In this document: positions 60,158 to 64,000 of the stretch, one piece after another
Numbering within the stretch: the first letter of the stretch is position 1
How the letters are laid out: every line of letters starts with the position of its first letter
NCBI GenBank assembly: GCA_965198025.1
Contig: OZ240237.1
Coordinates: forward strand, 2,542,001 to 2,606,000
DNA length: 64,000 nucleotides
Reading direction: 5' to 3'
Origin: CAYWWM01 sp965198025
GTDB lineage: Bacteria; Acidobacteriota; Terriglobia; 2-12-FULL-54-10
Made by a program: the position numbers and the translations under genes
Notes under the pieces: model-generated
Databases searched by the model: none
The model's input: only the letters and a program-made list of their open reading frames with translations
What the model was told of the DNA's origin: nothing

Positions 60158-60853
60158 CTATCCCGCAAACTGCAGGTAAAGCTTCCGCATCTCGTCGGGC
60201 TCGTCCGGCCGGTTCGGGCCGAGGTAGGCCACCTTTCCGCGCTCCAGAATGAGCAGCCGAGTCGCCAGCTTCAGCGCGAACTCGAGCTGGTGCGTGCAGA
60301 GCACGATGGTTTTCCCCTGGCGGTGCATCTGCCGCAGCAGCGTTTCCAACAGCGCGGCGGCACGGTCGTCGAGGCCGGTAAACGGCTCGTCGAGCAGCAG
60401 CAGCTCCGGCCCGTGCAGGAAGAGCCTTCCGATAGCCAGCCGCTGTTTCATGCCGCGCGAGAAGTTGCGCATCAGCTCCTTGGCGAAAGGGGCCAGTCCC
60501 ACCGACTCCAGCGCCGCCTTGCACGCGTTGCGGCTGTCGGGGACTCCGTAGAGATTCGCGTAAAACAGCAAATTCTCTTCCGCCGTCAATTCATCGTACA
60601 GGAAGCTGTTATGGCCGAGCAATCCCATACAGCGGCGGGCTTGGCTTGGGTCACTATTCGCGTCCACATCCGCAATCTGCAGCGTTCCGAAGCTCGGGCG
60701 CGTGAGCAGCGCCAGCAGCTTCAACAGTGTCGTCTTGCCCGCTCCATTACGGCCCAGCAGACCCAGAAACTCACCCGGCAGCAGGTGGATGCTAACGTTC
60801 TGAACCGCCGGGAGGTCGCCGTAGAGCTTCGAAAGCTTCTTGGCCTGAATCAT
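60158..60853 (-). CDS. ccmA: Heme exporter ATP-binding protein CcmA-like
   Basis: 231 residues from ATG 60853. It is a complete ABC ATPase: Walker A LLGRNGAGKTTLL, Q-loop near LLGHNSFLYDELTAEENL, signature NFSRGMKQRLAIGRL, Walker B LLLLDEPFTGLD and the H-loop CTHQ. With CcmB and CcmC it powers release of holo-CcmE. The ccmB permease that normally follows is absent here; ccmC follows directly after 23 bp. A membrane protein with a carboxypeptidase-regulatory domain lies immediately upstream. Confidence 0.85.
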   Translation of the reverse strand: MIQAKKLSKLYGDLPAVQNVSIHLLPGEFLGLLGRNGAGKTTLLKLLALLTRPSFGTLQIADVDANSDPSQARRCMGLLGHNSFLYDELTAEENLLFYANLYGVPDSRNACKAALESVGLAPFAKELMRNFSRGMKQRLAIGRLFLHGPELLLLDEPFTGLDDRAAALLETLLRQMHRQGKTIVLCTHQLEFALKLATRLLILERGKVAYLGPNRPDEPDEMRKLYLQFAG

Positions 60854-60898
60854 GGCAGCCTGGGGCAATTTTTCGAGGCTCCCGCCTCTTCCGCGGCA

Positions 60899-61939
60899 CT
60901 ACTTTCTGTAGAGGTACATGAACCCGCCCAGCAGCAGCAAGCCGAGCGCAGCCATGACCAACCAGCGCCGCTCGGTAATCGGAGGAAGAATCGGGGACAG
61001 CGTGGCGCCCCCTCCCTCTGATAACTCCGTCTGGGCTCCCTCACGGATCGCCGATTCGCCAGAGATGCTCACGCGCAGCATCTCCCCGGGCGGGGTCACC
61101 AGGTATCCCATGAACCCGGATGCCGGGTCCGGTTCGAGCGCCGTGACGCCGTCGCCTTGAATCTCGACTTCGGGACCCGTCGTGACAATGTGGGTCTGAT
61201 CGGCCCGTAGATCGATCGGCTTTTCGAAAACCAGCGGCGAAGTGTAGTCCATGGAATAGTCGAGCCGGATCTGCGTCTCGCCCGGGCGGATCGGATAATC
61301 AATGGCGAATCGGTTTTCGCCATCGAGCGGCGTCGGCGTCTGGCCGATGGGCATGCCGCCGGGTCCGTTCACCGTCACACGGATGCCTTCGCGGGCCTCC
61401 GCCGGCAGCGTGAACAGATAGGTCCCCGCAGGATTCACATAGGCAAGCGGCGGGGCAGTCTGGTTCTGAATGATGATCTGTTCGAGCACCTGCAACGAGC
61501 CGGCTGCCGGATGGACAAAGATCGCCTGTTCCACGATGGAGACGGATTGCCGGTCCGTGATGGCGTCATAAACGCGGATCTGGATGCCATCCGACGGGCC
61601 GTCGGGCAGCATCGGATGAGAATAGGTTGCGCCCTCGTGGTTCACGCGCAGCAACGCCGGAGCAGGACCTGCTGCCGGGGGAACGTTCTCCAGCCGGAAC
61701 TGCCCGTCTTCGCCGGTGGTCGCCCGGGCCAACGGCATCATGCCCTGCGACATCCGCACGTAGGACACCTCGGCGCCGGCGACCGGGGCTCCCGTGGTGC
61801 CGTTCAGGACGCGGCCCTGAATCGGAGCGCCTCCGTCCTGCGCCCGAAGCGTCGGGACCATCGTGGGAGCAAGAAGCAGTAGCGCCCCCAGAGCCATTCC
61901 TGTCGCGGGACGGCGAGTGATGTGTTTCCCAGGTCTCAT
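60899..61939 (-). CDS. Membrane-anchored protein with carboxypeptidase-regulatory domain, upstream of ccmA
   Basis: 346 residues. The signal peptide is TGMALGALLLLAPTMVPTLRAQ. Residues about 38-95 form a carboxypeptidase-regulatory-like beta domain (PIQGRVLNGTTGAPVAGAEVSYVRM, TGEDGQFRLENVPP). A central beta-rich region follows (EQIIIQNQTAPPLAYVNPAGTYLFTLP). The C-terminus is one membrane helix (WLVMAALGLLLLGGFMYLYR) after an acidic/Gly linker. It would be anchored in the inner membrane with the domain in the periplasm. It is 45 bp from ccmA and probably co-transcribed, so a role in cytochrome maturation is possible but unproven. Confidence 0.75.
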   Translation of the reverse strand: MRPGKHITRRPATGMALGALLLLAPTMVPTLRAQDGGAPIQGRVLNGTTGAPVAGAEVSYVRMSQGMMPLARATTGEDGQFRLENVPPAAGPAPALLRVNHEGATYSHPMLPDGPSDGIQIRVYDAITDRQSVSIVEQAIFVHPAAGSLQVLEQIIIQNQTAPPLAYVNPAGTYLFTLPAEAREGIRVTVNGPGGMPIGQTPTPLDGENRFAIDYPIRPGETQIRLDYSMDYTSPLVFEKPIDLRADQTHIVTTGPEVEIQGDGVTALEPDPASGFMGYLVTPPGEMLRVSISGESAIREGAQTELSEGGGATLSPILPPITERRWLVMAALGLLLLGGFMYLYRK

Positions 61940-62229
61940 GCAATTCCAGACGAAGCAGCCACGCCGCTTCCAATGCAGGCCATAGAGAATTATAAGTCAG
62001 CCCCGCCCCGGCGCACAGAATATTGTTGCGTACGGCCGCTGGCTGAATGCAAAGCACCTGGCTGGGGCTCCTCTGCTCCGCGTGGTACACTGTTCTTGAT
62101 ACCCAGGAACCTCTCTCGAATAAATACATGATAGAATATTCGTTTGTGCCGATCTTACGTGGTTGGGGCTGCTCCGCGACGGTGGTTTCCGTCCAGAGCA
62201 TGGGGGAATCCTAGGCGAGGTGAAGAGTA
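61940..62229. other. Divergent intergenic region
   Basis: 290 bp between the minus-strand ccm-type operon and the plus-strand receptor. No gene is supported. It is somewhat AT-rich around 62100-62150 (CTCGAATAAATACATGATAGAATATTCG), a plausible promoter zone for the receptor. Confidence 0.5.
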
Positions 62230-64000
62230 ATGAAGGGTAGAACGAAGATGCGCCTGGCATCGTCATTTCTTAGGGGCTTGGCCGGCGGACTGTTGGGAGT
62301 CTTGCTTTGTCTGCGGGCGTCCCCTGCGCACGCCCAGGGGACGGCAGAGATCGTGGGAACCGTGAGCGACGTCACCGGCGCGGTGCTGCCGAGCGTTTCG
62401 CTGACCGTCACGAATGTCGCCAGCGGCCAGCAGCGCATCTTGACGACCGATGCCCAGGGAAGCTACGTGATCACGGCACTCCCGATCGGTGAATATACGG
62501 TCCGCGCCGAGTCCCCAAATTTCCGCCCCCAGAACCGCCAGGGGATTGTCTTGCAGGTCGGAGACCGCGCCCGCGTGGACATGACGCTCGAGCTCGGCGA
62601 CGTGTCCCAGGAAATCACCGTCCAGGAGTCCGTGCCGCTACTGCGCACGACCAACGCCGAAGTCAGCGAGGTGATCAACAACCAGCGCCTCGTGAACCTG
62701 CCGCTCAACGGACGGCAATTCGTCCAGTTGACCCTGCTGAGCGACAACGTCTACTCGACACCTGTGGGGACACGTGGCGCAGCCCTCGCCCAGACCGGGC
62801 GCCAGGTGGTGGTTGGCGGCCAGCGCGCCGGGCACAACATGTACTGGTTCGACGGCACGTCCATTACCGACCAGTACTTCAACAACCTGGTCATTTCACC
62901 TTCCGTCGAAGCCATCCAGGAGTTCAAGATTCAGAAGTCCATCTATTCGGCGGAATTCGGCGGCAAAGCGTCGGCCAACGTCAACGCTGCGACCAAAGCA
63001 GGCACCAACACCCTGCACGGAACCTTCTACGAGTTTTTTCGCAATGATGTCTTCGACGCCAGGACGTTCTTTGACCGCACTCCGGACCCGCCGCCGCTCC
63101 GGCAGAACCAGTTCGGTGTCAGTCTTGGCGGCCCGATTCGCCAGGACCAGACGTTCTTCTTCGGAAATTACGAGGGCTTCCGCGAGCGGCGTGCCCAAAG
63201 CCGCGCCTTTTCGCTTCCTTCGGCCAAAGTGCGCAGCGGTGACTTTTCCGGGCTTGCAACCATCTACGATCCGCGCACCACGGACGCAACAGGCCGCAGG
63301 CAGGCATTCCCGGACAACAAGATTCCCGCCGCGCGCCTCAACCCGGTAGCCGTGGCCTTCTTGGATAATATCCCGCTGCCGAACCAGCCGGGCGAAACAC
63401 AAAACTACATCGTCTCGTCTCCTTTTACGAACGACCATGACCAGTTCACAGTGCGCGGCGATCAGTATTTCGGGCAGAACGACACGTTGTTCGGCCGCTT
63501 CACCTACGCCAACATGAGGACGTTCCAGCCCTACGGAAACACCAACCTCCAGGAGTTCCTGGTCCCTGGCTTCGGGTATGACATCACGACCAGAACGCAC
63601 AACGCGGCCATAAATTACACTCATATCTTCAGTCCCAGCATCATCCACGAACTCCGCCTTGGCTACTTGCGCGTTACAGGAGGACAGGAAAGCGAAAATA
63701 CCGGAACTGATTTCGCCGGGCAGTCCGGCCTGGAGGGAGTCACCCGCGACCTCAGCAAAGCCGGTTTCCCCACGCTCAGCTTCTCGGATGCCTACAGCAC
63801 CATGGGAGATCCGCAAACCCTGGTGACGCGACGCAACAACAGTTTCGACCTGTTCAGCACGCTCTCCTGGATTCACGGCGCTCACAGCCTCAAGTTTGGC
63901 GGGTATATGTTCCGCCTGCGCTTCAACCCGCGCAACTCGCCCAACGCACGCGGATCGTTTGTCTTTTCCCCCCGCTTTTCTTCCTCGGCGGCGGGCTTGG
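62230..64000 (+). CDS. Oar-like TonB-dependent receptor, 3'-truncated by the window edge
   Basis: The frame from ATG 62230 (site GAGGTGAAG) is open to the right edge, 590 codons. The signal peptide includes GLLGVLLCLRASPAHAQ. Next come a carboxypeptidase-regulatory domain (EIVGTVSDVTGAVLPSVSLTVTN, GSYVITALPIGEYTVRAESPNF) and the plug (RLVNLPLNGRQFVQLTLLSDN, NMYWFDGTSITDQYF, EFKIQKSIYSAEFGGKASANVNAATKAGTN). The barrel starts with HGTFYEFFRNDVFDARTFFD. It is the same class as 48133-51351 but not a close duplicate. The remaining barrel lies beyond the window. Confidence 0.92.
   Translation, partial: MKGRTKMRLASSFLRGLAGGLLGVLLCLRASPAHAQGTAEIVGTVSDVTGAVLPSVSLTVTNVASGQQRILTTDAQGSYVITALPIGEYTVRAESPNFRPQNRQGIVLQVGDRARVDMTLELGDVSQEITVQESVPLLRTTNAEVSEVINNQRLVNLPLNGRQFVQLTLLSDNVYSTPVGTRGAALAQTGRQVVVGGQRAGHNMYWFDGTSITDQYFNNLVISPSVEAIQEFKIQKSIYSAEFGGKASANVNAATKAGTNTLHGTFYEFFRNDVFDARTFFDRTPDPPPLRQNQFGVSLGGPIRQDQTFFFGNYEGFRERRAQSRAFSLPSAKVRSGDFSGLATIYDPRTTDATGRRQAFPDNKIPAARLNPVAVAFLDNIPLPNQPGETQNYIVSSPFTNDHDQFTVRGDQYFGQNDTLFGRFTYANMRTFQPYGNTNLQEFLVPGFGYDITTRTHNAAINYTHIFSPSIIHELRLGYLRVTGGQESENTGTDFAGQSGLEGVTRDLSKAGFPTLSFSDAYSTMGDPQTLVTRRNNSFDLFSTLSWIHGAHSLKFGGYMFRLRFNPRNSPNARGSFVFSPRFSSSAAGL

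Overview
The window looks like the chromosome of a Gram-negative, GC-rich bacterium, most probably an acidobacterium of the Solibacter/Bryobacter type. This rests on two large Oar-like TonB-dependent receptors with N-terminal carboxypeptidase-regulatory domains, a tandem pair of secreted VWA proteins of the kind abundant in Acidobacteriota, lpxD for lipid A, and many small enzymes carrying signal peptides. The phylum call is inference; no rRNA is present.

Layout. 1-8331: one-directional catabolic cluster (beta-propeller protein, alpha/beta hydrolase, CoxG-like protein, three-subunit molybdenum hydroxylase, dihydroorotase-like cyclic amidohydrolase, luciferase-like flavin monooxygenase), probably for a nitrogen heterocycle. 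8527-10179: pyrG. 10601-13985: two VWA proteins and a cytochrome c/Vgb-like propeller fusion. 14095-17149: SRP RNA-dnaX-ybaB-recR on the minus strand. 17397-21839: RND efflux adaptor and pump. 22285-22752: OsmC-family gene whose first redox cysteine codon is an in-frame TGA followed by a SECIS-like hairpin, a candidate selenoprotein. 22912-26085: ftcD, ftsB-like, phosphohexomutase, cutA. 26122-28652: a phage-like module of Mu-Gam-like protein, two small genes and a divergent LexA/S24-type repressor, with two palindromic operators sitting on the two opposed promoters. 28994-33946: His/Glu-rich TonB receptor, small His-rich membrane protein and acyl-CoA synthetase. 34142-42238: PD40 propeller, an orphan gene, an intergenic repeat cluster, exported YqgE, FAH, GlcG-like and MBL-fold proteins. 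42301-47765: a 5.4-kb island bounded by a 53-bp duplication of the 3' half of tRNA-Asn, with a truncated integrase, an IS1380 remnant, a GNAT gene, a secreted amidohydrolase and a VapBC pair. 48133-64000: Oar-like receptor, cca, xerD, lpxD, glnS, secreted cupin, small exported protein and cyclase-family protein, ccmA-ccmC-ccmD, a carboxypeptidase-regulatory membrane protein, and the start of another Oar-like receptor.

The most unusual observations are the candidate OsmC selenoprotein and the Gam/repressor switch. Others are the tRNA-Asn island, enzyme homologues with eroded active sites (a hydrolase without its nucleophile serine and an MBL protein without several metal ligands), and the export of several protein families that are normally cytosolic. 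No CRISPR array, rRNA or recognised riboswitch was seen.
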